DNA of 33,426 bases, taken from assembly GCA_026415985.1 (NCBI GenBank), contig JAOAGA010000009.1:1-33426 (forward strand), in the 5' to 3' direction. Position 1 is the first letter of the stretch. Every line of letters begins with the position of its first letter. This DNA is from Pseudomonadota bacterium (GTDB taxonomy: Bacteria; CALINM01). Below, in pieces: positions 19,960-29,032 of the stretch. A program made the position numbers and the translations under genes. The notes under the pieces are model-generated. The model was not told the DNA's origin, did no database searches, and saw nothing but the letters and a program-made list of their open reading frames with translations.

Positions 19960-20734
19960 GAATTTTTACCTCGATTTTATCGTCTATTTTGAGAGACTCT
20001 GACTTTTCAGGTATTCTGCCAGTTTTATAAATTATGTAGCCCGCTATTGTCTCGACCTTCTCCTCTGTATAAAAATCTATCTCGAACTTGCCTGAAAGTT
20101 CGTCTAAGGGATAGGTTCCTGAAACCTCGTACCAGCCAAACTTATCCTTCTTAATACCTTTGGTGTTGCTGTCATCATCTTCACCTAAATCACCTAATAT
20201 CTCTTCAATAATATCAGTCTGGGTAACAAGCCCCGATACCTCACCAAACTCATCTACAACTATAGCCATTCTTTCCTTTTTTTGTTTCAGTTCAGGCAGT
20301 AGTTCCGAGATCTTTTTGGATTGGGGTATAAAGTAGGGAGGTTTAAGGATGTCCTTTAAATTAAATTGCTCCGATTTGCTTATGTGAATGAGAAGATCTT
20401 TAACATTTAGGATACCTATTATATTTCTTGTTTCCTCTTCATAGACGGGATAGCGTGAAAAACCTTTTTCGGATATTACCCTGATAACGCTATCTTTGTC
20501 TAAATTAATTGAGATTAAGGACATGGAAGGTAGGGGAATTAATATCTCTCTTACCTCTGTATCTCTGAACTTAAATATGCCTTCAATAATTTCCGCTTCC
20601 TCGGAACTATAGTTTATATCTTCATAACTTAAAGATAAAAGAAGCTCCTTCTCAAGGGTCTTTATATCCTTTTTTTTCAAAAGACAGTCTATCAGAAACC
20701 TGAAAAAAATTTTTAAGTATTTAATGCAGTTCAT
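19910..20734 (-). CDS. corC: CBS-pair / CorC_HlyC-type protein (CorC-like), without an obvious DUF21 membrane domain
   Basis: FRDTEVREILIPLPSM, SRYPVYEEETRNIIGILNVKDLL, MAIVVDEFGEVSGLVTQTDIIEEILGDL, WYEVSGTYPLDEL; between ybeY/dgkA and lnt as in many bacteria. Confidence 0.85.
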   Translation of the reverse strand: MNCIKYLKIFFRFLIDCLLKKKDIKTLEKELLLSLSYEDINYSSEEAEIIEGIFKFRDTEVREILIPLPSMSLISINLDKDSVIRVISEKGFSRYPVYEEETRNIIGILNVKDLLIHISKSEQFNLKDILKPPYFIPQSKKISELLPELKQKKERMAIVVDEFGEVSGLVTQTDIIEEILGDLGEDDDSNTKGIKKDKFGWYEVSGTYPLDELSGKFEIDFYTEEKVETIAGYIIYKTGRIPEKSESLKIDDKIEVKILDADDRRIKKIQFRKI

Positions 20735-20737
20735 ATC

Positions 20738-21430
20738 CTACCTACTAAAGATTACAAAAATTAAATATGTTATTCCGGTGCCTACGAATGCTCCGTACAA
20801 AACTTCTTCTTTTTTATGGATGCCCAAGTAATATCTGCTCAAACTGACAATAAGGGCGAAAAAAATAACCGCTATATTAATATAAATATTTTTTTGTGAG
20901 AACAATACTGATAACATAAAAGAGAAGGCACAGGCGGAATGTCCCGATGGCATACCGCCTCTAAGGGGTCTCCCCCTCCTGTAATAAGCCTTAAGCAGTA
21001 TTACAGATATAACAACCATTAACAATGAAATAGAACCTAAATATAACCCGCTTTCGGTTAATCTTTGCGGAACATCTCTGAAAATATATTTGGAGAAGAT
21101 ATAGATACCACCAAAAAGGGCTGTCACAGAGGATAAAAGAACAGCACCCGCAGAGATATCCTTTGCGTGTTTAACAGATATGTGAAAATCCTTTTTAAAC
21201 TCATCGAGGGTAATTTCTACAGCGGTATTTATAAGTTCCGTTATTATTACAAAGGTGATGAGGATAGATAATATTAGGAAATCGATGACAGAAACGTTCA
21301 GGATCATTGCAGAAAAAATGACCAGTATTGCAGAAGCAAAGTGAACTCTCATGTGCTTCTGAGTTTTTAATGTGTAGATAATGCCTTCGCAGGCACAATT
21401 TACAGAGTTAAAAAAGTTTTTAGGCTTCAT
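20738..21430 (-). CDS. DgkA-type lipid kinase fused to PAP2 phosphatase
   Basis: DgkA part: CACEGIIYTLKTQKHMRVHFASAI, ITELINTAVEITLDEF, HAKDISAGAVLL. PAP2 part: KAYYRRGRP, PSGHSACAFS, SRYYLGIHKKEE. One uninterrupted 230-aa ORF. Confidence 0.92.
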   Translation of the reverse strand: MKPKNFFNSVNCACEGIIYTLKTQKHMRVHFASAILVIFSAMILNVSVIDFLILSILITFVIITELINTAVEITLDEFKKDFHISVKHAKDISAGAVLLSSVTALFGGIYIFSKYIFRDVPQRLTESGLYLGSISLLMVVISVILLKAYYRRGRPLRGGMPSGHSACAFSFMLSVLFSQKNIYINIAVIFFALIVSLSRYYLGIHKKEEVLYGAFVGTGITYLIFVIFSR

Positions 21431-21887
21431 CTTCGAGATCGATTTCAGGAAAAATTTTCTTGAAAATCCTCAATTCTTCCTTACGCATTAACTTTTCATC
21501 CTTTTTACTGATGGTGTGGTCATAGCCCGTTAGGTGTAGAAGCGAATGAATGAAATAAAAAACAATCAACTCAAAGGGGGTCAGCCCTGTTTCCTTAGAT
21601 TCATATATACAGTAGTCAACGGATATATAAATGTCACCCAACTTGTTTTTCTCATCGGAGGGGAAGGATAATACATTAGTAGGCTTGTCTTTCTTAAGAA
21701 ACTCTTTGTTAAGCTTTCTGATTTCTTCGTTGTTTAAAAGAAATAGTGTTACAGTCTTCTTGATTTTTTTCTCTTTTAATATCTTAATTATAATCTCTTT
21801 TAGGTCTCCGATTTTAAAATCTATTTTTTCCCCATAGAGATTCTTGATAAGTATTAGCTTATTTGTTTCCTTCTTTTCCAGACTCAC
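21420..21887 (-). CDS. ybeY: Endoribonuclease YbeY / rRNA maturation factor
   Basis: NVLSFPSDEKNKLGDIYIS, HSLLHLTGYDH metal-binding motif. Confidence 0.95.
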   Translation of the reverse strand: MSLEKKETNKLILIKNLYGEKIDFKIGDLKEIIIKILKEKKIKKTVTLFLLNNEEIRKLNKEFLKKDKPTNVLSFPSDEKNKLGDIYISVDYCIYESKETGLTPFELIVFYFIHSLLHLTGYDHTISKKDEKLMRKEELRIFKKIFPEIDLEDEA

Positions 21888-21907
21888 GCCCTTACTCCTG
21901 TAAATAG

Positions 21908-24163
21908 CTATTTTTTACCATTTTCCTTTTTTGTTTTTATATCGGGGTAGTCAATCCTTTGATGATAGACTCCCATTAATGTTCTTGTAAAGCTCTCCGT
22001 GACCAATGTAAGGTCTTTCAATGTAAGTTCGCATTCATCAAGTTGCCCGTCAAGAAAGATATCGTTGATTATCTTTCTTACAAGCCCTTTTATTCTACCT
22101 GCGGTTGGTTCATCGAGAACTCTGCTGGCTGCTTCAACCGCATCTGCCATCATAATCAGGGCAACCTCTCTTGTTTTGGGTTTAGGCCCGGGGTAGCGAA
22201 AGTTTTCTTCCGATACGTTCGGATCTGCCTTAAGTGCCTTTGCGTAAAAAAAGGTTACAACTCTTGTGCCGTGATGCTGAGAAATGGCATCGATTATCTG
22301 GTCTCCCAAGTTATATTGCCTGGCTATTTCAATGCCTTCTTTTACATGAGAGGTTACTATGAGATAACTCATTGATGGTGATAGCTCTTCGTGTTTGTTG
22401 TATCCGGAAAACTGGTTTTCAATAAAAAATTCAGGCATCTTTATCTTACCTATATCGTGATAATAAGCTGAGACTCTTGCAAGAATAGGATTAACCTTTA
22501 TGGCACTCGCTGCCGATTCAACCATATTAGCTATAAGCATACTATGATTGTAGGTGCCCGGCGCCTTCATCATAAGCTCTTTAAGAAGCGGATGGTCAAG
22601 ATTACTCAGTTCTATTAATTTAATAGTTGTTGTATATTTAAAAATATACTCAAATATGGGGGTTAGCATTATAAGAAGTGTCGTTGAAAGAAAACCACTT
22701 ATAATAACACTGCCAATAACTATCATCTTTGTGGCATCTAAGCTTATCTTTCTTTCAGTAAAGTAAAACATAACCAGCACAAAGAGAATATTAAAAAGAG
22801 AGATTTTAAAACTCGATCTTAGTATATCTGTTCTTGTGTAGTTTCTTCCGATAATATTTATACCAACCAGTGAAGAGCCAAGAAAGTATAAGATAATATA
22901 GTAGTTTTGCGGAAATATGTTTCCTATAATTATCACTGCATAAAAAAGAGAGATAATGGCAGTTTCTGAATTAAGGAAGAGTCTCAGTAACATTCCTGAA
23001 AGCGCAAAGGGAACAAAGAGAACAAAAAGTTCCGGATGGATATTATAGTCATAACTGATTAATATCCCGAAGAGATAAAAGACACCTAAAGAAAGAAAAG
23101 TCAGAGATATTACCGTTAGATTGAAGAGGATACTTTTATAGTCATAGCGGAATTTTTTAATAGACGCTACCGATAGATTATAGAAAAGAACACTAAAGAA
23201 AAAATAAATCAGGAAGGTTATAAGAATATTAATGAGACTGATTTTTTTCAGCTCCTCTTTTTTAATGGCTGTTATCTTATCGTAAATCTGGGGTGAAACT
23301 ATTTCTCCCTTTGATACGAGTAGCTCTCCGCTTCTTATTACGATGAAGTTTGGCTCGATCTTTCTTATGGCAACATTTTCCCTAATCTCAGTCTCAGCAA
23401 TATTATAGGAAATATTAGGCTGAATAAGATAAAAAATTGCATCTCCAATAGTTTTCTGATGTTTAGTGGCAAGCTCACTTTTATCACTTTCTAACAGGCT
23501 TTTTATATAGCTTTTTAAGTCATTCTTATTAAAAATAAAGTCGGGATCTTTTATAAATATCTCTTCATAGGAGGGTAACACTCTTTTGATAACCCGTCTT
23601 TCCTGCTGAAAGGATTCTTCCCTTAGATATCCCTTCTCATATATTTTTGAGAGTATTTGGGCTATTTTACTTTCCACTTCTTTGGAAAAGGAAAGAGACC
23701 ATAAGTTAATAAAGCTATCATAGGGGAAGCTTGATATTTTAAAGATTAACTTAAACTTCTCATAGCCGTCGTTTGCTATCTCGTTGTTATTCTTATAATT
23801 TTCGTAAGGGAAAAGTTTTGTCCATCCCCTCATCTGGGCAAAATTAGAGCTTAGCTCTTCAAGATATTTTTCCGTAAGGGAAGGATCATAATCTATAATC
23901 TGAGGAGAGGTTTTCCTTGCCTGAATTTTTTTCTTGTCAAGGGTGTAATAATCGGGAAGAAAATAATTTTTTAAGGCTACTATATTTTTATCTGACTTAT
24001 GTCCTGCCTTTATATCTTTAAAATAGAAGAAAACCTCATAGGGAAGTGAAAGGGCGGTAAGTATTAAAGAAAAGATCAGGGAAAGATAGATAAGCCTGAG
24101 CTTATCGTAATCTTTTATTAACGGCTTTTTTAAAAAATCTTCCTTTTTAAATCTTTTTGCCAT
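21908..24163 (-). CDS. pgpH: 7TM receptor with HD hydrolase domain (PgpH-type, c-di-AMP phosphodiesterase family)
   Basis: Large N-terminal extracytoplasmic region, multiple TM helices, C-terminal HD domain: KAPGTYNHSMLIANMVESAASAI, RVSAYYHDIGKIKMPEFFIENQ, ISQHHGTRVVTFF, IMMADAVEAASR. Confidence 0.9.
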   Translation of the reverse strand: MAKRFKKEDFLKKPLIKDYDKLRLIYLSLIFSLILTALSLPYEVFFYFKDIKAGHKSDKNIVALKNYFLPDYYTLDKKKIQARKTSPQIIDYDPSLTEKYLEELSSNFAQMRGWTKLFPYENYKNNNEIANDGYEKFKLIFKISSFPYDSFINLWSLSFSKEVESKIAQILSKIYEKGYLREESFQQERRVIKRVLPSYEEIFIKDPDFIFNKNDLKSYIKSLLESDKSELATKHQKTIGDAIFYLIQPNISYNIAETEIRENVAIRKIEPNFIVIRSGELLVSKGEIVSPQIYDKITAIKKEELKKISLINILITFLIYFFFSVLFYNLSVASIKKFRYDYKSILFNLTVISLTFLSLGVFYLFGILISYDYNIHPELFVLFVPFALSGMLLRLFLNSETAIISLFYAVIIIGNIFPQNYYIILYFLGSSLVGINIIGRNYTRTDILRSSFKISLFNILFVLVMFYFTERKISLDATKMIVIGSVIISGFLSTTLLIMLTPIFEYIFKYTTTIKLIELSNLDHPLLKELMMKAPGTYNHSMLIANMVESAASAIKVNPILARVSAYYHDIGKIKMPEFFIENQFSGYNKHEELSPSMSYLIVTSHVKEGIEIARQYNLGDQIIDAISQHHGTRVVTFFYAKALKADPNVSEENFRYPGPKPKTREVALIMMADAVEAASRVLDEPTAGRIKGLVRKIINDIFLDGQLDECELTLKDLTLVTESFTRTLMGVYHQRIDYPDIKTKKENGKK

Positions 24164-25580
24164 AAGCTTCTCTTATGTAATCTATTGCGTCCCTTTTGTC
24201 TTTAAACCTGCCTTCCAGTTCTAACTCTTTAATATCAGTAATAATTTTACCAACAAGGGGCCCCTCCTCTAATTTCAATATTTCCATTATGTCTGATCCG
24301 TTGAGCAGTGGTTGCTTTTCTTTATTTTTTTTGTCAAAGTTTAAATAATCTTCGTAAAGTTTTTTTGCACCGGTTATTAAATAAGAGCTGTTTTCATTAT
24401 CCTTAGCGAGGTTATCGGCAATAAAAAGAACAAAAAGTAAGGCTGTAAAAGGTCCTACTTCTTTATTTAATCTAAAGTATGCCTTAGGAGAGAGCTTTAG
24501 ATTTTCTTTGGAAGACTGAATAATATGGAAGGGATATAAATGTAATTTTATTAGCTTTTCTATAAAGTTAACTGATTTTGAGGAAAACTTTTCCTTTATC
24601 AAGAAATTTTTCAAAAAATTACTACCTTCTTCATCGTGTTTATAAAAAGTAATTTTATTATTAATTACCTTTTTAGTCAAAATCTTTCCTGTATCATGAA
24701 GAAGAGCGGTGAGTTTTAGGGCAGAAAGGGCGGAAAAACCATGCTCTAACTCTTCTGAAAGGATATTTTTATCGAACTCTAAGGGGAACCCTGCATCGTT
24801 GAAGGTTTCTATTATCCTGAGCGTTTCCAGGCTATGGTTAAACAGGTCATATTTATGTAGTTTCCCGCTGTAAAAATTTTTATAGGACTCCATAAAAGGA
24901 AAAAGTGTCTTTAAAAGATTAGATTCATCCATATCTCTGAAAATTTTTTCAGTATTTCGAAAGGATAATATTTTAAAAAGTTCAGCCTTGAGTCTTTCCT
25001 TTGCGACATCTCCTGTGAGAAATGACAGCTCCTTAATATACCCTTTTGTTTTATCTTCTATTTCAAAATTAAGCTGAGCTTTAAATCTGTAAGCTCTTAG
25101 TAATCTTAAAGGGTCTGAAACAAGGTTTTCTCTTGAGATAGCCCTGATAATCTTTTTTTCTATATCTGGAAACCCTTCCAGGGGGTCTATTATCTCAATC
25201 TCACGATTTCTGATTTTTATTGCTGTTGCGTTTACGGAAAAATCCCTTCGTTGTAAATCCTCAATAATATCAGCTCCCTGTAGTTTTGATATATCAAGAT
25301 ATCTTTCAAAACCTTTGATAAATACCCTGTATACCCCGAAGTCTTCGTCAAGGGTTATAATATTACCTTTCATCTCTCTTTTAAAATAGTTAAGTGCGCC
25401 ATTAATATCTTTAACTGCAATATCAATATCAAAATTCTTCTCTTTATTCAGATAGATATCTCTTACGAAACCACCGACAAAATAATTTCCATCTTCCTTC
25501 ATAAAGCAGGTGAGTTTCTCCGGCAGAAGGGATAAAATATAAGAAAAATTTTTTTTGAAATTATTGAGAGGGTTGTCCAT
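24147..25580 (-). CDS. Class II CCA/poly(A) nucleotidyltransferase family protein with HD domain
   Basis: YFVGGFVRDIYLNKEKNFDIDIAV (nucleotidyltransferase motif), RRDFSVNATAIKI, SDPLRLLRAYRFKAQLNF; HD motif ALLHDTGKI. CCA-, A- or CC-adding activity cannot be decided by eye. Confidence 0.88.
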   Translation of the reverse strand: MDNPLNNFKKNFSYILSLLPEKLTCFMKEDGNYFVGGFVRDIYLNKEKNFDIDIAVKDINGALNYFKREMKGNIITLDEDFGVYRVFIKGFERYLDISKLQGADIIEDLQRRDFSVNATAIKIRNREIEIIDPLEGFPDIEKKIIRAISRENLVSDPLRLLRAYRFKAQLNFEIEDKTKGYIKELSFLTGDVAKERLKAELFKILSFRNTEKIFRDMDESNLLKTLFPFMESYKNFYSGKLHKYDLFNHSLETLRIIETFNDAGFPLEFDKNILSEELEHGFSALSALKLTALLHDTGKILTKKVINNKITFYKHDEEGSNFLKNFLIKEKFSSKSVNFIEKLIKLHLYPFHIIQSSKENLKLSPKAYFRLNKEVGPFTALLFVLFIADNLAKDNENSSYLITGAKKLYEDYLNFDKKNKEKQPLLNGSDIMEILKLEEGPLVGKIITDIKELELEGRFKDKRDAIDYIREAYGKKI

Positions 25581-25619
25581 ATTTATTTTCTTTTGATTGG
25601 TGAGGGTATGATGTTTTTT

Positions 25620-27959
25620 TTAGATTTCTGCTTCATTTATTTTTGAAAGTTCTGGCTTCTTTTTGAGTAACTCATCTATCTTATTTTGAGCTATCTTTAA
25701 ACTTAAATCAAGATTATTTGCCTTTTTAAAACAGATATAGGCCTTGTCGTAATTTTTTTCTTTTTCATAGATGTTTCCTAACTCGAAGTAGATCCCCGCC
25801 TTTTTGTCTTCCGAAATATTACTAACTCCGAGAGCTCTTTTGTAGAAGATAGTTGCCTTTTCAAGCTCTCCTTTCTCCACAAAACAGTTTGCAATCATTA
25901 TATAGGAGTCATAGACCTTTTCTTCAAACTCAGAGGTAAGGAGAAACTCTCCTATGGCATCATCATAAAGCCCCATTTCTTTGTAGGCAATTCCCAGATT
26001 ATAATGAGTTTCTACATCTTCTTTCCCTATCTGCTGTGACAGCTTATCTTTAAACTCTTTAAAGAGACTTTCAAAGGTTATCCTCTCGGCATCATCCTTG
26101 AAGGGATATTTTATCTCAGGCTCACTTTCTAACTCTTTCATTATTTCCGATGTCAGATCAAAATATTCAGCTCCTTCTTCTTTCTTAACCGACGTTTCAG
26201 CTAATTCTTCCTTTTCCTCTACCTTTAAAGATGAAAGGATCTCCCTTGCCTTAACATTATCGGGATAAATTTCAAGTATCCGGTAGCAGATATCTTTAGC
26301 ACCTTCTGAATCATTATTCTTTAATTTAAACTGAGCTTCTATTATTAAATCTTCAAGATTAGGCTTAAAGCTCTCTGTCTCTATCTCTTCAATCTCTTCT
26401 ATTATCTCTGGTTCTTCAATAGTTTCTGTAATTTCTTCTTTTACAGCTTTTTCTTCGTCTTTCTTAAGGGAGTTCAGTTTGTCTTGATAAAAGGATATTT
26501 TTTCTGAATTTTCTGTGGATCTGTATATGTTCAGGAGTTCTTTATAGACCATCTGCAGTGCTTCGTAATCTTTTGTATTCTCGAAATATTCTGCCCACTT
26601 TTCCTTAACGAGCGGACTGTCAGGGAATCTTACGTTAAGATCTTCAAGCTTTTCCTTTGCATTTTTTAAAAGACCGTATTTAAGCAGAAAGCTTGCTTCT
26701 TCTACCTCCTTTTCAATGTTGGCAGGTTCTTTAATCTCAAGAACCTTATGCTCGGTATCCTCCGTTTGTGCCTTGGAGGCTTTTTTATGGCTTTCAATCT
26801 CTCTTTCTTCAAAGAATCTTACCGCTGACTCTTCATAGGGGTCTATTTTGATAATTTCTCTGTAAACTGTTTCGGCTTTAGATATGTCTTTCGCTTTATG
26901 ATAAAGCTTACCTAATTTCTTTAGATATTCAATTAAAAGGGGCTGGTTTTTTGTCTCCCTTGCCAGATCGATATACAGGTTGATTATCTTTTCTTCCTCA
27001 GGTAAATAGGGGAAGTAGTTATCGAGAAAAATTTTTATATGGTCATACTCCTTTTTATCTTTAAGAATTTTGTATATCTCTTCAAGGGCGATAATTAATG
27101 AGACAAAATCCTTCTGTTTGACCAGAAGCTTGGCAAGCCCTTTTCTTGCATCTATATGGTCATTTTTCAGCTTAATGGCGTTCTCAAAGCATGAGCGGGC
27201 AACTGCATAATTTCCTGTATTAAGATAGCAATAACCTTTAAGAGAATAAAAATCGGGGTTTTTCGGGTTTTGTTTTATAATGGTATCTAATTTGTTAATC
27301 GCATCGTTATACTTTCCCGATTCAAAAAGAGAAAGGGCAACCTTAAAAGATAAATCCTTGTCTTCCTGAATTATGCCGGGGAAATGGGACAGAAGTTTTT
27401 CCACCTCTTCCATCTTACCTTTGCTTTTGAGATAATCTATGCTTTGTTGTAATTTTTCTGCTGCACGGGAAGAAAGTCCCTGCTTGAGGTAAAACTCAAC
27501 GATCTTTCCTCTGTAAAAAACATTATCAGGATCATAGGATATAATCTTTTCCCACGTATTTATTGCCTCTGACAGATTCTTTTGTTTTTCCTGTATTTCT
27601 GCCAGACTTCTTAACTGAGTGAGGGCATCTCCTGTAAGACCCTGCTTTTTATATAGATCTGCTAATTTTTCGTAAATATCATATTTGGTAGGATCTGTTC
27701 TCAATACCTGTCTGTATATGGCAATAGCCTTTAAATAAAAGCCATCTTTTATATAGATATCAGCTACATTAAGATATTGATTTATTGCCTCGTTTTTCTT
27801 GCCTTTCCTTAGATATAAATCCCCCAACTTCTGGCGTAATTTAAAATCTTTAGGATCGATACGCAGTATCTTCTCATATTCCTCAATGGCTTTATCAATC
27901 TGCCCTTTTTGGATATACTTTTGAATATCTTCTAATACTTTTGCCTTATTGAAGCTCAT
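25620..27959 (-). CDS. Large tetratricopeptide-repeat protein
   Basis: 779 aa; repeated TPR signatures (AIEEYEKILRIDPKDFKLRQKLGDLYLRKG, AIAIYRQVLRTDPTKYDIYEKLADLYKKQG, HYNLGIAYKEMGLYDDAIGEF). Central Glu-rich linker; no signal peptide or TM helix seen. Confidence 0.9.
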   Translation of the reverse strand: MSFNKAKVLEDIQKYIQKGQIDKAIEEYEKILRIDPKDFKLRQKLGDLYLRKGKKNEAINQYLNVADIYIKDGFYLKAIAIYRQVLRTDPTKYDIYEKLADLYKKQGLTGDALTQLRSLAEIQEKQKNLSEAINTWEKIISYDPDNVFYRGKIVEFYLKQGLSSRAAEKLQQSIDYLKSKGKMEEVEKLLSHFPGIIQEDKDLSFKVALSLFESGKYNDAINKLDTIIKQNPKNPDFYSLKGYCYLNTGNYAVARSCFENAIKLKNDHIDARKGLAKLLVKQKDFVSLIIALEEIYKILKDKKEYDHIKIFLDNYFPYLPEEEKIINLYIDLARETKNQPLLIEYLKKLGKLYHKAKDISKAETVYREIIKIDPYEESAVRFFEEREIESHKKASKAQTEDTEHKVLEIKEPANIEKEVEEASFLLKYGLLKNAKEKLEDLNVRFPDSPLVKEKWAEYFENTKDYEALQMVYKELLNIYRSTENSEKISFYQDKLNSLKKDEEKAVKEEITETIEEPEIIEEIEEIETESFKPNLEDLIIEAQFKLKNNDSEGAKDICYRILEIYPDNVKAREILSSLKVEEKEELAETSVKKEEGAEYFDLTSEIMKELESEPEIKYPFKDDAERITFESLFKEFKDKLSQQIGKEDVETHYNLGIAYKEMGLYDDAIGEFLLTSEFEEKVYDSYIMIANCFVEKGELEKATIFYKRALGVSNISEDKKAGIYFELGNIYEKEKNYDKAYICFKKANNLDLSLKIAQNKIDELLKKKPELSKINEAEI

Positions 27960-27962
27960 CGG

Positions 27963-28337
27963 TTATTCAATCAACCTCTCATATTCGTCAATATCAAGAA
28001 GTTCTTCTGTCTCTTCCGGCTCATATAAGTCTATTTCAATTAACCAACCATCCCCATAGGGGTCTTCAACTATAACCTCAGGCTCATTTAAAACAAGATT
28101 ATTAACTCTGATCACTTCACCACTTAGTGGTGATATGAGGTCAATTACCTGTTCACTTGTATCCAAACCACCGAAGACCTCATCTTTGTCAACATCTTCA
28201 CCCTTCTTTGGAAGGGATACACCAACGATCTCCTTTGCCTTTTCCAGAAAGAACTCCGTTATCCCAATCTTGGCTCTCTCACCTTTTATGAAAACCCACA
28301 TATTTTCTTTAGAATACTTGAGCCCCTGAGGTAGCAT
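27963..28337 (-). CDS. GcvH-family protein lacking the lipoylated lysine
   Basis: LKYSKENMWVFIKGERAKIGITEFFLEKAKEIVGVSLPKKGEDV...SPLSGEVIRVNN...EDPYGDGWLIEI matches the GcvH fold; the ESVKAxSD lipoylation site reads DTSEQVID. SD AGGAGG upstream. Confidence 0.88.
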   Translation of the reverse strand: MLPQGLKYSKENMWVFIKGERAKIGITEFFLEKAKEIVGVSLPKKGEDVDKDEVFGGLDTSEQVIDLISPLSGEVIRVNNLVLNEPEVIVEDPYGDGWLIEIDLYEPEETEELLDIDEYERLIE

Positions 28338-28346
28338 AAAATCCTC

Positions 28347-28907
28347 CTATTTTACTCGCTCTATATAAGTGCCCGTTCTTGTATCTATCTTTATAATATC
28401 CCCTTCATTTACAAAAAGAGGAACGTTAATGGTTGCTCCTGTTTCGACCTTTGCAGGCTTTCCGCCACCGCTTACGGTATCGCCCTTAATACCGGGAACT
28501 GTTTCCACAACCTTTAGTTCAACAAAGGTTGGAACTTCAACGCCTATTACCTTACCTTCGAAGAAGTTAACCACTACATTCATATTTTCAACAATCCAGT
28601 TTTTGGCGTCACCCATTAGCTCTTCTGAGACAACTATCTGTTCATAACTTTCATTATCCATAAAAATATAACCATCCTCCGATGAATAAAGATATTGCAT
28701 GTTTCTGTCTTCTAATTCGGGTTTTTCCACCTTTTCCCCAGACCTAAAGGTATTTTCGATAATATAGCCTGTTTTTAAGTTTTTCATTTTAGTTCTAACA
28801 ATTGCCCCACCTCTGCCCATTTTAACATGCTGAAAATCGACAATTTCGTAGGGGTCATTATTAAAAACTATCTTAAGCCCCTTCTTAAAATCTGCGGTTG
28901 AATACAT
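28347..28907 (-). CDS. efp: Elongation factor P with Arg at the loop tip; start corrected from 28946 to ATG at 28905-28907
   Basis: MYSTADFKKGLKIVFNNDPYEIVDFQHVKMGRGGAIVRTKMKNLKTG...VPGIKGDTVSGGGKPAKVETGATINVPLFVNEGDIIKIDTRTGTYIERVK. GGAGG sits just upstream of this ATG. Confidence 0.96.
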   Translation of the reverse strand: MYSTADFKKGLKIVFNNDPYEIVDFQHVKMGRGGAIVRTKMKNLKTGYIIENTFRSGEKVEKPELEDRNMQYLYSSEDGYIFMDNESYEQIVVSEELMGDAKNWIVENMNVVVNFFEGKVIGVEVPTFVELKVVETVPGIKGDTVSGGGKPAKVETGATINVPLFVNEGDIIKIDTRTGTYIERVK

Positions 28908-28954
28908 AACAATCCTCCAAATAAAGTTTAATCTGTAAAAAGTCAAGGTTAATA

Positions 28955-28982
28955 ATTATCTTAAATGTCAGACCCTTATCAA
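28955..28982 (-). promoter_or_regulatory. Candidate sigma70-type promoter upstream of efp
   Basis: On the minus strand: TTGATA (28977-28982), 16 nt spacer, GATAAT (28955-28960), in the 125-nt gap between the M24 peptidase stop and the efp start. Confidence 0.45.
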
Positions 28983-29032
28983 GTATAACATCCCAGGTGT
29001 CACATCCAAACCCATTACCCATAAAATAAATA

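Noticed and set aside
27963-28337. Calling this gene a functional glycine cleavage H protein
   Set aside because: The lipoyl-lysine position is Glu and no gcvT/gcvP genes are nearby.
28908-28946. N-terminal extension MTFYRLNFIWRIV of EF-P
   Set aside because: Canonical EF-P N-terminus MYSTADFKKG begins at the ATG at 28905-28907 with GGAGG just upstream; the extension lies over the untranslated leader.
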